A DNA stretch of 45,684 bases, taken from Oehlia diaphana (Eukaryota; Glomeromycota; Glomeromycetes; Glomerales; Glomeraceae). Below the pieces are notes generated by a model, which had not been told where the DNA came from, ran no database searches, and was given only the letters and a program-made list of their open reading frames with translations. The position numbers and the translations under genes were made by a program. The DNA is taken from NCBI GenBank assembly GCA_003833135.1, contig QZLH01000086.1:139318-185001 (forward strand), read 5' to 3'. Shown in pieces: positions 23,301 through 35,173 of this stretch (positions within the stretch are counted from its first letter, which is position 1; the number at the start of each line of letters is the position of its first letter).

Positions 23301-24751
23301 GCTTGGTAATAAAACTCGTAAAGCATATGAAGAAAGTGGTCAAATTGTACAACAATCGGTCGCAAATATGCGTACAATTGCAGCTTTGACTCGTGAAAAC
23401 ACGTTCAAAGAACTATATCATGAATCTATCAGACTCCCTCACCGTATTGCCATCAATGGAAGTGCAGTATCAGCTTTTGGTTTTGGTCTCTCTCAGTGTC
23501 TTTTATTCTTGGTATACGCTCTCGCTTTTTGGTATGGAGGTCAATTAGTAGCAAAACAAGAATATACACAAGTAAATTTTTTTCTCTTATTGCGTATTTT
23601 TACAAAATTTTTTGCATAATATTAAATGTATTTAAATTTCAAAATCGTACTATAGCCACAAATGATGAAAGTACTTTTTGCAGTTATCTTCTGTGTTATG
23701 GCCGCCGGACAAACAAGGTTGGTTAAGGTTGAGCGCTTAGAATCTTATCAAATGATCATTAATCGATTTATCAAATTTCTTTTTTTATTTTAAAAGTACC
23801 TTTGCTCCAGATTCTGCAAAAGCTAAGAATTCAGCAATATCAATCTTCAAGATACTTGATCGTGAATCCAAAATTGATCCAACCGATAATGAAGGAAAAG
23901 ACAGACCTACTCCAGTTACTGGATCTGGTGCAATACATAACGCCCACTTTAATTACCCTGCTCGTCCAAATTTAAGAATTCTTCGTGGCTTAGACCTTGA
24001 AATTGAACCCGGCAAAACGATTGCTTTAGTTGGTGGATCAGGATCCGGAAAATCCACTGTTGTATCATTATTTCTTCGTTATTATGACGTTCTTTCTGGT
24101 ACAGTTAATCTTGAAAAAGTTAATGTTATGGATTGGAATTTAGAATACTTAAGATCAAATATGGCTATTGTTGGCCAAGAACCTGTATTGTTTGACTTGA
24201 CAATAGGTGAAAATATTGCTTATGGTAAAGAAGAATGTACGCAAGAAGAAATTGAAGCAGCAGCAAAAGATGCAAATATACATAATTTCATTGTTAGTTT
24301 GCCAAAGGGTTATGATACACCTGTTGGTGAACGAGGTACTCAGCTTAGTGGTGGTCAAAAACAAGTAAGTTTATTGATATTATATATGTTGTTATTATGA
24401 AATTATTAAAACATATTTGTAATTGATAAAAAATCAATTTTTTTTTAACAATAGCGTATTGCAATAGCACGTGCATTAATTCGTCATCCTAAACTTTTAC
24501 TTCTTGACGAGGCAACGTCTGCCTTAGATTCTGAATCAGAAAAAGTTGTACAAGATGCCTTAGACAATGCAGCAAAGGGACGAACAACAATTACAATAGC
24601 TCACCGTTTATCAACGATTCAAAATGCTGATTTAATATGTGTTGTAAAGAAGGGTAAAATTGTTGAACAAGGCCAACATTTCGATTTAATAGCACAAAGA
24701 GGATATTATTATGAATTAGTTAATGAACAAATGTTAACAAGCAGAAATTAA
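20315..24751 (+). CDS. ABCB-type full ABC transporter (P-glycoprotein/MDR family)
   Basis: Nine exons, 1259 residues: 20315-20683, 20758-20953, 21031-21132, 21213-22110, 22185-23100, 23200-23571, 23656-23717, 23797-24364, 24455-24751. The layout is TMD-NBD-TMD-NBD, the normal full length for the family. NBD1 has an A-loop FNYPARP, Walker [10 protein letters not shown] (about 407-415), signature MSGGQKQR, Walker [13 protein letters not shown] and H-loop [13 protein letters not shown]2 has Walker [10 protein letters not shown] (about 1051-1059), signature LSGGQKQR, Walker [13 protein letters not shown] and H-loop [10 protein letters not shown]. Both ATP sites look competent; NBD1 has Met for Leu in LSGGQ. 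The linker after NBD1 is acidic ([13 protein letters not shown]). Role by family: ATP-driven export of hydrophobic compounds across the plasma or vacuolar membrane; substrate unknown. Confidence 0.96.
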
Positions 24752-26184
24752 AATAAATTAATAAGAAACTTCCAATTATGTACATTTTTTTTAAAAAAAA
24801 ATATGAAAATATAAGGTTTAATGTAATAATTTTTGTCTCTAGAATTGATTTTTTAGTCTCTAGAATTTTATAGATATAATATATTTAAAAATATAACATA
24901 TAATAAGAAAATTTTGCTAATAAAAATTTACTTTTTTTAAAAAAATGATAACATAATTCATTGTTTTATCGTTATAAATTTCACTTCATAAATTGCGATA
25001 TTAAACGCGAACGCATATCAGTGCGATTCGATTAAAAATAGAGGAACAAAAGGGTATATATCTTATTATTATAAATGAAAACAAGTAGTGTTTGTTAAAA
25101 TTATTAACACATTTATAACTATACCGGATCCGAGAATAATGTACAAAAAAAAAAAAATTCTTTGCTATACTTTTGATTATTGAATTACAAACGTCTACTT
25201 GTTGCGCCTAAATCATCTAACAGATCGCGAAAGGTGCATAAACATAAGAAGTCGTTTGTCCTTTTGCTTATGTGAACTGAACCTTCGTCTTATCGCAATT
25301 GTAACATTTTCTGCAGTAAGTTGACCAGATGTCAAAGAAGCTCAAAAGGTAATAATAAAGTCATCTTGCTTAGTAAGCGAGCTTCCATTTGAAATTGGGA
25401 TATTCAAATGTTCGTTTATAAGACACAATGCAAAATTAATGCAACGCTTTTTTTGTTAATTTTCATTAATTTTATAATAAAAATTATAATAAAATTCATT
25501 ATATGTAGATTCGAATATCCATTGAGATTTGAATTTTATTTATTTATCAAGTATTTTCAGATATTCGAATCTTAATTTGGCTTTCAAACGGAAGCTCTGA
25601 CTGAAGTATCTGGAATCTAAAATGGTGAAATATACTTTCATAGATTTAATATTAACCTAAAATATAACAAGACGAAAGTTGACTAATCAATATTTAAATA
25701 AGGAAGAACATTATAACTTTCGGCATGGAGATAGTCTAAAAATAAAAATTTATTATAGAAATTGTTTGCTGAAAATATTTTGTTATTTCATCTATCAGCT
25801 GTGCATTCTTCACTATTTAATACTAATAATCGCTATATGGAATTTTGAATATATGTGTAATATTAATTGTATATAACCTGTTCTATTAATATAACCAATA
25901 CAACAGGATTAGTAATCGCATAGTACAATATCATTACACCATGATCACCTGAATATTCTAAAATAAATACGATACATAAATTTAGGTAAACTAAAAATAA
26001 CTCAATCAGTCAATTTCTTTCCTTTTTTCTCAATTCTCAGGTTAGTAAAAAAAAATTTTTTGAAAAATAAAAAATAATATCTTCATTAATTTCTAAACAT
26101 TTGATTTTCTGATATTTTATTAAAATATTAATATTTTTTTTTTATGTTGATATTGTGTAATTATTTAGTATATTAGTTATAACG
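24752..26184. other. Intergenic with one fold-back element
   Basis: After the transporter stop comes an A+T-rich tail, probably its 3' UTR. The rest holds the inverted-repeat element 25379-25597 and no supported gene; the open frame at 25679-25876 has no features. The 140 bp before 26185 are very A+T-rich and form the leader of the F-box gene. Confidence 0.5.
25379..25597. repeat. Fold-back element with GAGCTTCC ends (MITE candidate)
   Basis: The outer arms GAGCTTCCATTTGAAA (25379-25394) and TTTCAAACGGAAGCTC (25582-25597) are inverted copies with one mismatch. Inside, AGATTCGAATATC (25507-25519) and GATATTCGAATCT (25560-25572) form a perfect 13-bp inverted pair, and GATATTCAAATG (25400-25411) is a diverged third copy of that word. 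There is no coding capacity. No clear target-site duplication was found by eye. Confidence 0.5.
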
Positions 26185-27777
26185 ATGTCTTCTATTCTTC
26201 CGGAAGACTGTTTATTTAATATCTTTGAATGTTTACGAAATGATTTTAGATCTTTGAATTCCTGTGTTCGCGTTAACCGAATTTGGAATGCATGTGTAAT
26301 TCCAATGTTATGGAGTAATCCTTGGGTTATTGAGGAAATAAATAATAAGGTAAAAAGTCAAAAAGGGCAAGTTAAACTTATAGATGTTTTTATTTCAGCT
26401 TTACCTCAACAATCCAAAAGTTTGTTACAGCAAAGGGAACTTATATTACCAACATTATCTCAACCTTTAATATATAATTATGTGAGTTTTATGAGAATTC
26501 TTAATATATCTTATTTTGAAGATTCTATTTGGAATTGGGTGACAAATCAAAAAATTAAATCACTCAAAGAATTTATGCAAAAAGTTGAATTAGTTACACT
26601 TCATTTATTACAATTAATTTTGAAAGATTCTAAGATTCGAAAGTTCATCACATATTATGTATCATGCAACAAAACTACTCTCCTTCATTTAGTTAATATT
26701 ATAACGAAGACTCCAGAAATTGGAAGTTGTTTTTCACATCTCCAAGAAATTGAATGTGATAGTACAATTCCAATAATATCTGAAGTATTTGAAATGTTAA
26801 TACCACATTGTAAGGAATTTAAACGGATCGTAATAAAAAAATATAAAGATTCAAAAGAATTGGCCAATCTTATTACAGCTCAATCTAATTTACAAGATGT
26901 AATTATATATCATGATAATTATAATTTTTTAATGGAATTAGAAAATCAAAAAGTTTTTGAAGCTATAAGAGTACAATCAAAAAGTTTAGTTCGATTAGAA
27001 CTTTGTTCTTTTGATTTTCCGATTCATGTACTTGGAGAATTTGAAAATTTAGAGGAATTAAAATTATTTAGATATGGATCTGTACTTACTACTCAAGATA
27101 ATTTGATATCATTATCAAAAATTTCACTAAAAAGACTTAAAAAAGTTAGTTTTTATAATTGGTTTTTGGTGCATTTAGGATTCTTTGCTAGTTTCTTTGA
27201 ACATACTAATGAAGAATTAAGAGAGATAATAATTGGTCCAAGTTATTCAATTGTTGATCGACAAAATACCGGAAAACTTATGAGTTCAATTGGAATCCAT
27301 TGTCCGAAACTTGTCATCTTGGAAGTTCCTGCATCACCTGAAGATGGTCAACAAGTGAAAAATTTATTAGAATCGTGTGATAAAATAGAAAAGATTGTAA
27401 TTTACAATATTAAGCTTAATTCACCTCCTGCACGTACAGGAAATTTATTCATTCAGGAACCTGAGATTAATTCTTCACCAGAAAATTTTACAAAAGAACC
27501 CGTACAAGTTAAAGAGAATTTGTTACAAATTTTTACAAATCATTTTTCACCAAACTTAAATAGTTTATCAATAAGTGGAATTGGGTTTCCAATTAAAGAT
27601 ATTGAAACATTTCTTGAATATCGATCATCAATCTCTAGACCAATTTTATTCTATTTGACCTTTGGAATTGATAAGAAAATCACTAATTTGTTAAATAAAT
27701 ATAAGAAGAAAGGGATTTTGATTGAGGATGAAAAGTATTTTAGTAAAAAGAAGCCAAATACTAATAAAATTAGATGA
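26185..27777 (+). CDS. F-box protein
   Basis: Single exon, 530 residues. The N-terminal 45 residues form an F-box: LPEDCLFNIFECL followed by LNSCVRVNRIWNACVIPMLW, with the Leu-Pro, Cys-rich and Trp positions typical of fungal F-boxes. This domain binds Skp1 in SCF ubiquitin ligases. The rest is Leu/Ile/Asn-rich and weakly repetitive (for example LVRLELCSF, LEELKLFRYGS, CPKLVILEVPAS), fitting degenerate leucine-rich repeats of the kind that bind substrate. Lys-rich end. Large F-box families of this form are common in Glomeromycotina. The target is unknown. The start ATG is the first in frame and opens the F-box directly. Confidence 0.9.
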   Translation: MSSILPEDCLFNIFECLRNDFRSLNSCVRVNRIWNACVIPMLWSNPWVIEEINNKVKSQKGQVKLIDVFISALPQQSKSLLQQRELILPTLSQPLIYNYVSFMRILNISYFEDSIWNWVTNQKIKSLKEFMQKVELVTLHLLQLILKDSKIRKFITYYVSCNKTTLLHLVNIITKTPEIGSCFSHLQEIECDSTIPIISEVFEMLIPHCKEFKRIVIKKYKDSKELANLITAQSNLQDVIIYHDNYNFLMELENQKVFEAIRVQSKSLVRLELCSFDFPIHVLGEFENLEELKLFRYGSVLTTQDNLISLSKISLKRLKKVSFYNWFLVHLGFFASFFEHTNEELREIIIGPSYSIVDRQNTGKLMSSIGIHCPKLVILEVPASPEDGQQVKNLLESCDKIEKIVIYNIKLNSPPARTGNLFIQEPEINSSPENFTKEPVQVKENLLQIFTNHFSPNLNSLSISGIGFPIKDIETFLEYRSSISRPILFYLTFGIDKKITNLLNKYKKKGILIEDEKYFSKKKPNTNKIR

Positions 27778-28313
27778 TAAAATTACAAGGGGTGGGCGGC
27801 ATAGAATAACTATGTTAATTTATTTTGCTACGAGTTTCTTTGAAAGTTGGAGATTAAATAAAAATATTTATCAATTAGAATTTATATTCATAATTTTAAA
27901 AAATTATTAATTGATACCTGAAATAAATATTCATAGACGAAGTAGGATATTTAATAATTTCTTTAGTCTATTATTATCTGACTGTTACGTGTCATAACGA
28001 ACATGGTGTGGTGTCCATTTCAAATGAAGCTTTGTTTGGGGATGAATTTTTAATTTTTTTTTAAAAAAAAAAATGTTCTTTTAATGCAATGCTAAAAAGA
28101 CTTAATTTCGATCGAAATTCTTTTATACAATTTTAAAAAGGTTTACCTAACATTCCCATGATCCGTATATATTTTGATTCTTGCTAAACTACGAGAAAAC
28201 GGTTAAATCACTCAATGATCATCCATATGCAGTATCAGATTATCAATTTCAACCGGATCAATTTTTAAACGTTGATATTTAGAGTTCCATTTAGAAAAAT
28301 AAAAATTTAAAAA
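27778..28313. other. Intergenic between F-box and LTA4H genes
   Basis: The 536 bp hold a poly-T/poly-A block near 28050-28072 and the A+T-rich leader of the next gene. An open frame overlapping the F-box end (27722-27910) is a shadow. No repeat or gene is seen. Confidence 0.5.
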
Positions 28314-30914
28314 ATGGCTTATGATCCAAATACATCGTCTAATGTTAAAGAAGTTCAAACAACTCATCTTGAATTAAACTTAAAAGTTGATTTTGAACAT
28401 AAAATTCTTGATGGAACTGTTACATTAAGCCTTGTTGCTTTAGCTGATAATATTAACAAAGTTATTCTTGACACAAGAAATCTCGAGGTTAAGTCAGTTT
28501 CGCAAGATGGAAAAGAGCTAAAAGTAAATATATTATGGTTTAGTGTGTATTATTTGGGAATATTAAACTCATTTTTATTCATTTACAACTTTACAAAGTT
28601 TAACTTCGGTGATAAAACTGACTGTTTTGGAACAAGCTTGTTCATTGACCTCGGTGACCAACATTTAACCACTGGTACCAAAATTGATTTGAAAATAGCC
28701 TACAATACTACGAAACAAAGTACTGCGGTCCAATGGTTACAACCAAGGTACTTTACTTATTCATTTAAAATTTGGGTTTTACCTTTTCTACTAAATCTAA
28801 CGAAAATTATCTCCAAAGCCAAACTGTTGGAAAGAAATATCCTTACCTCTTTACACAATGTCAAGCAGTAAGAATTAGAAAATATATATAAGAACATAAC
28901 TACGATTGATTTATTATCAACTAACTTTTTTTCTTTCACATGGCCCTTTAGATTCATGCACGATCTCTTTTGCCATGTCAAGATTCTCCATGCATCAAAT
29001 TAACTTACAGTGCCAATATTCAAGTTTCTCGCCCTCTTAGAGCCTTAATGAGTGCTATTGGAATTGGAGAGGAGGATATTGGTGATGATAGCAAACTTTA
29101 CAAGTTTGAGCAGAAAGTCAAAATTCCCTCTTATTTAATTGCTTTGGCAGTTGGAAATCTGAAAGGAAAAGAGATTGGTCCTAGATCAACTGTGTGGACT
29201 GAACCAGAAGTTTTGGAAGATGCTGCATGGGAATTTGAAGCTACTGAAAAATTTATTGCTACTGGAGAACAACTTCTGACTCCTTACGAATGGGGAAAGT
29301 ATGATTTATTGGTTCTTCCTGCTTCATTCCCTTAGTAAGTTAACATATATATGTATATATTTTTTTTAAAACAAAAAACACTTTACTAATTTGTTTATTT
29401 TGGTTAAAAGTGGTGGTATGGAAAATCCTTGTTTAACATTTGTTACGCCTACTTTATTAGCCAAAGACAGATCTCTTGTAGATGTAGTTGCACATGAAAT
29501 TTCTCATAGTTGGATGGGAAATCTTGTTACAACAGCAAATTGGGTAATTTATCAAAAATAACATTTTATTGATCAAAAGAGGATAGAAATCAATAATGAT
29601 AAACGATAATCTTTTAGGAACATTTTTGGCTTAATGAAGGATGGACCGTGTTTATTGAAAGAAAGATTATGGGTCGCTTGCATGGAGAAAAACAGAGCGA
29701 ATTTGATGCAATTATTGGATGGCGTGCATTAGAAGAAGATATTAAACTTTTTGGTGAAGACAATCCCCTTACTGCTCTACAACCTGTATTGAAAGATGTA
29801 GATCCCGACGATTGTTTTTCTTCTGTTCCATATGGTAAAGTTTCCTTTAAATGAGAGACTAAGATTCACAATAACATATTAACGATATAACAATTATAAT
29901 TTTATTATAGAGAAAGGATTTAATTTTTTATATCATATTCAGAAAGTAGTAGGCGGACCTGAATTTTTTGAACCTTACATGAAAGCTCATGTTAAAGAAT
30001 TCGCTGGTAAATCTATCACTACTGATGAATGGAAAAATTTCTTATATTCATTCATGGAAAAAAACTTTGGATCCGAAAAAAAAGATGCATTAGATACAAT
30101 TGATTGGAAAGGCTGGTTAAATTCTCCTGGAATGGTAACTTTTCAGCAAATAAATTTTAATTGTAAATAAGTATACCTTGCTTATTTACTTTCATTTTTT
30201 AGCCGCCAGTTAAAAATGAATTTGATCAAACGCTTGCAAAAGCATGTAATGAATTGGCTAAAAGGTTCGACCATTTAATTTTCTTTCCTTACACTGCCAA
30301 AGAGGTAAAGGTCAAAAGATTCTATTTAATTGTTAAATTAGATGGAATTCAGCAAACAGCAAAGGTCAATTTGAAGAATTCTCACAATCAGACATAGAGA
30401 ATTTTACTTCCGAACAAAAGAGTAAGTAACTATTAAGTTATAATTTAAACAATTTATAAACACAATAAAATAACTGTTATTACTTATTACTTTTTTTTTA
30501 AAAAGTCGTATTCTTAGAACGAATATTGGAGTATCAGCCATTGTCTCATTCAGCAATTATTGCAATGGATAAAGTTTACAAGTTTACTACAGTTCATAAT
30601 TCCGAGCTTCGTTTTAGGTGGCAAAAAATCTGTTTATTAGCAGAATATGAGCCCATATTTCCTCATGTTGTTAAATTTGTAACTGAACAAGGAAGAATGA
30701 AATTTGTTAGGCCTTTATATAGGTAAGTCCAAAATTTAATTATTTATTCATAATTTTAAACAATTTTACTTAATTCTCTTTAATTATCTTATTTAGGTTG
30801 TTGAATAATACCAAAAATGGCTCTAGTTTAGCAAAGAAAACTTTTATTGAAAATAGATCATTTTACCACCCTATTGCGGCAGCTATGATCGAGAAGGATA
30901 TTTTAAAAGAGTAA
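28314..30914 (+). CDS. Leukotriene A4 hydrolase-type M1 aminopeptidase
   Basis: Eleven exons, 613 residues, the normal size for LTA4H: 28314-28523, 28599-28747, 28819-28867, 28952-29334, 29411-29543, 29618-29834, 29911-30134, 30203-30264, 30342-30421, 30506-30722, 30797-30914. The zinc site is complete: GGMEN (265-269), HEISH (292-296, Glu293 catalytic) and the third ligand Glu315 in WLNEGWT. The N-terminal saddle domain is recognisable ([20 protein letters not shown]), and the C-terminal helical domain contains [14 protein letters not shown]. In fungi these are bifunctional cytosolic zinc aminopeptidases with some epoxide hydrolase activity. The first intron is in frame and contains no stop, so splicing there rests on the family alignment. 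The gene ends 69 bp from the stop of the convergent NSUN gene. Confidence 0.95.
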
Positions 30915-30983
30915 TCATAATTAAGATATCGTGATTTATTTATTACTTTATTGTAATTAATACAAATAAATATTTATATATAT

Positions 30984-32157
30984 TTAAAGCGTACCATCTT
31001 TATTATAAAGCTTATTATTCTTTTTCTCAAAATTTCTTCCTTCAATCCTTTTTAAAATTGAAAAATACATTGGACCCCAACCATCATTTTTGTCCGGTAA
31101 AATAATCCATCCAAATTCAGTTTCTTCGCCAATTTCCCATCCAAATTTTCTTTTAATTACTTCTAATCTTACCCAACTATTTTCTAAAATTTTTTTAATT
31201 ACACGGTCATTTTCCAAATTACTAATAGAACAGGTTGAATAAACCAAAATTCCATTAACTTTAAGAGCTTTAACAGCGCCTAATAATATTTTATATTGTT
31301 TTTTTGAAAAATTGTTTGATCTTGATTTTTTCCACATTAATAATTCTTTTTGATCATTAATTAAATGACGTTCTGAAGAACATGGAGCATCAACTAAAAT
31401 TTTATCATAACAATAATTCTCCATTGGAGAATTCTTTACTAATTTAATCTGATACTGATGATATTTAAATGGAATATAAGACTTAATTACTTGTAAAAGC
31501 CTATGAAATCTTTTATTATTAATTTCATTAGCAATTAACATTCCTCTTCCTTCATTTTTATTATTGATTTGTTCATTATTATTTAAGAGATGTTGTAAAA
31601 TAGCCAAAGATTTTCCACCAGGAGCAGCACATAAATCCAATACAATATCATTAGGTTGAATATCCAAAGCTTTTGTAACTATTAAAGAAGCCAAATCAAT
31701 ATGATAAACATTTAATAAATTACTATGTTCATCCTTTTTTGGTAAAGAAAATTTTGAATTACTAATATAACATAATATATCTAAATAATCAACTTTTCTA
31801 ATATTATTATTATTTTTAAAAGAATTTTCAATAAATTCAATTTTACTATTATTTGAAATAAATTTATTTATCATTGTACAATAATTTTTTTCCTCATTTT
31901 TTAATGAATCCAATAAATTATACCAACGTTCTTTACCATATTGTTTAATATAAAACTCATCAAATGAATTTTTTATATTAAATAATTTTTTTTGTTGAAT
32001 TCTTTCTTTCTTATTTTTTTTATTATTAATATCATTTTTTTTATCCTTCTTTTTAGTATCATTATTTTTATTATTATCTTCATCATAATTATTATTATTA
32101 TCATCATCATTATTATTCTTATCATCATTATTATTCTTATCATCATTATTATTCTTA

Positions 32158-32188
<31 letters not shown>

Positions 32189-32470
32189 TATGATTTATAT
32201 AATTTATATTATTTGTATCATTTGTATTATTATTTGATTCATTAAAAATGATTTTATTTGAAAAATTTTTGATTGATCTTGAACCTTGAAAAAAAAAATT
32301 TTTTTTTTTTATTTTAATTTTTATTATATTTTATTTGGTTTTTTTTTATTAGAAAAATCCTTCTTACCTGAATTCATGATCATCAGATTGTAATAAAATG
32401 AAAAGCATTTTTTATTATTAAATAATTGATATTGATTTGGAAATTTTAATAATCTACTCGAAAATAACAT
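30984..32470 (-). CDS. RNA cytosine-5 methyltransferase, NSUN4/NSUN3-like, probably mitochondrial
   Basis: Two exons, 467 residues: 32470-32368 and 32284-30984; the junction closes in phase. Exon 1 gives a basic, Ser/Phe-rich leader (MLFSSRLLKFPNQYQLF), fitting a mitochondrial presequence. Residues about 52-128 are an Asn/Asp/Lys tract from AAT/GAT codon runs. The conserved part begins FDEFYIKQYGKERW (about 143-155), as in NSUN4. Motif I is LDLCAAPGGKS (about 251), motif IV DAPCSSERH (Cys about 336) and motif VI YSTCS (Cys about 386, the nucleophile). NSUN4 methylates mitochondrial small-subunit rRNA; NSUN3 a mitochondrial tRNA. DAPCSSERH fits NSUN4 better. The minus-strand Asn tract causes long Ile/Met open frames in other frames that are shadows. 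Confidence 0.9.
32040..32240 (-). repeat. AAT/GAT trinucleotide array inside the NSUN gene
   Basis: About 200 bp of nearly pure AAT, GAT and AAG triplets, with a repeated unit AAGAATAATAATGATGAT seen at least twice. It is in frame with the NSUN exon and encodes the Asn/Asp tract. Being made of triplets, it can grow or shrink without breaking the gene. Confidence 0.8.
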
Positions 32471-32754
32471 TTTTTTTTTTTTTTTTTGATTTTAATTTTT
32501 GATGAAAATTATAAACAATTCACTGATCATCCATCAGATCACATGATTTACATATAAAAAAAAATAAAAATAAAAAGGCGAAAAATAAATACATATAAAA
32601 AAAAAAAAATTCTTTTTCTAGAAAGTGTAACAACAATGTGATCTAACCTGTTAATCTAATTTTGCATACGTTATGTTACTTATGTATTAACTATTTCTAC
32701 ATACATTCATTTATAATAAATAAATACATACATACATATATACATAAACCTACT

Positions 32755-35173
32755 TTATTCCAATATTTCTTTACCATTAAGAATAGTAAAATTTGCACCT
32801 TCAAAATCATTACTAACTTCTTCATATTTACCACCTAAAACCTTTGATAAAAATTTTTCTGTCATAGCATAAAATGATATTCTATTTTGAGGTCTAACAA
32901 ATCCATGACCTTCATCATTAAATAATACGTAACTAACTGGGATCGATTTTGATGTTAATAAAGAAACGATTTGATCCCTAAAAAAAAAAAAGAAAATTTT
33001 TTAAGATTTTCTTTATTCGATAATCTTTAGAATAAAATTATTCAATTAACTTACGATTCTGCGCGTTTTACTCGCGGATCATTTTGACCTAAAAAAATAT
33101 ATATATATAACTTATTATTAAATTATTATATATATGTATTCATTTTAATAACGATTTATACCTTGACAAATTAATAATGGTTTGTTGATATTATCAGCAA
33201 AAGTTAATGGGCTACGACTTGTCAAAAATTCAACACCTTCTTCGGTTTCAGGATTTCCACCAATACGTTGTATTAATTCACTAATCCGTGATTTCCAATA
33301 TGATGGGACCGAACTATTAAAAGATTTCATATTATTTAATAAGAGGGATAAATAAAATTATATAAACGATAAAGTTTCAAAACTTACTTGAGTAAAGAAA
33401 CTAAAAATTTTGCAATATAAAATAAAAATTAATAAACGTAAAAATAATTTTTCTAAAAAAAAAAGCGTAATGATAAGTTACCAAGATTCGAAGGACCAAC
33501 AATATCAACACCAACAGCGAATACATCAGGTGTAAATGTCAATCCTGCTAAAACAGCATAGCCTCCATAACTACCGCCATAAATAGCAATTTTATCTTTC
33601 TCAGCAATCTTTTCATCAATCGCCCAATTAACAGCATCTTTGTAGAAATAGAATAAAATTATATATTGTATGTTATATATCAATAAAAAAATCATTTTAA
33701 GGTTTAAACGATAAAACTTACCAATTAAATCATCATGAGCTTTCGCGCCCCATTCACCATTACCAGCACGAAGCAAAGATTTACCCAAACCAGTTGAACT
33801 TCTAAAATTTACGCTTAAAACAGCATATCCACGATTGGCAAAGAATTGATGATCTGTTCTTAAAGGAACGAAACTATCTCTCGACCAAGGACCACCATGA
33901 ACATTAAGCACCATAGGTAAAGGATGAGTAGGTTTATAATCACTATAAGGATCATATTTATTTAATGGTAAAGTTAAATAACTAACTAAATCTAATCCAT
34001 CTCTAGATTTGATAACAATAGGATTTAATTTAGCCAAACAATAATTTTCCAAATTTGGATTTGAATTAAACAGTAAATTTATACACTTATCATTACTTCT
34101 ATCAAATAAATAATACTTTGCAGTTTGAGTATCATTCTCAAAACAAACAATCCAAATAGTATTATCGAGAGTTTGAGATAAAATAGTGATATCACCACCA
34201 TCTACACTTTTTAAAAATTCTAAATCTGATGAAATTTCAGAAGAAATAGGATTCCATGATGTACGTAAATAATTCACTGAATAAGCTAACGGAACATGTG
34301 TATTGGGATCAGTTAAAATATCGTTAATATCTGCTTCCTGGTTATCTGGTTCAGCTACTATATGAAGTTTCTTTTCAGGATCATTTAAATTAATTTTATA
34401 TATTGCATTATATTCTCTATCACGTGAATCGATCAAATAAATCAATTCCTCATTATCCTCTTTTACGATTGAGAATATTTCAGAAGAATGTACATCATCA
34501 ATTCCATAGGAGATCATCAATTCCCACTCATTATTAACTTTTCTATAAACATTTTTCCCAGCTTCATCAGTTAATTTACTAGCAAAGCAAACTTCTAAAT
34601 CATCATTTAAAAAATAACTTTCAAATGATTGAGTATTCTCTTCAATTAAATTAATCTCACCAGTTTTTAAATCACAACGATATAATGAAAAAACTGTGGG
34701 ATCAGGTTTATTTATTGAAATAATGACTTCATTAGGATAATTTGGAGAAAATTTAACAGGTTCAGAAGTTGTTCCATCAAATGGAGTTAATGTAACTTTT
34801 TCACCAGTGTTTAAGTCAATCGAATATAATTTAAAATCTAAAAAAATTAATAATATTTTTAGTAAAAGACTAGCCGATGAAATAATAATAATAATGATTT
34901 GATTAGAATTTTACCTTCGTCACCCTCCTTATCTTGTGGATAAACAATCTGATGATCAAAACTCCACCAAAAATTTCTGATACCCCTAACTTTATCATTG
35001 GTAATTGCTTTCGCAGATGACAAATCTTTAGGATTATCGGTAAGATATATATTTAAAACATCATCTTTTGGTGCGATATATGCCAAATATTTTCCATCCG
35101 GTGAAATTTTTGGTAAAACATTTGAAGGATTACCAAAAAGGATTTTACGTGGTATAATTGGAATTGGAGGCAT
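32755..35173 (-). CDS. Prolyl-oligopeptidase family (S9) peptidase, acylaminoacyl/dipeptidyl peptidase-like
   Basis: Seven exons, 650 residues, phases consistent: 35173-34915, 34837-33722, 33637-33482, 33400-33388, 33313-33162, 33088-33055, 32977-32755. The N-terminal part is a beta-propeller (repeats such as PKISPDGKYLAYI and LTPFDGTTSEPVKFSPNYP). The C-terminal alpha/beta-hydrolase domain has VLNVHGGPW (oxyanion region), nucleophile Ser in YGGSYGGY, Asp in GQNDPRV and His in NDEGHGF, so the triad is complete. No signal peptide (MPPIPIIPRK), hence probably cytosolic. Exon 4 is 13 bp and supplies VSLL in the joined motif SNLVSLLNSVPSYW, which matches the family. The stop lies about 285 bp upstream of the NSUN start; both are on the minus strand, but nothing shows joint transcription. 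Confidence 0.93.

Noticed and set aside
27722..27910. Open frame overlapping the end of the F-box gene
   Set aside because: Shadow frame that shares DNA with the F-box C-terminus and then runs into non-coding A+T-rich sequence.
31973..32237. Long open frames of almost pure Ile/Met on both strands
   Set aside because: They are other-frame readings of the AAT/GAT triplet array that encodes Asn/Asp in the NSUN gene, whose frame closes in phase with exon 1.
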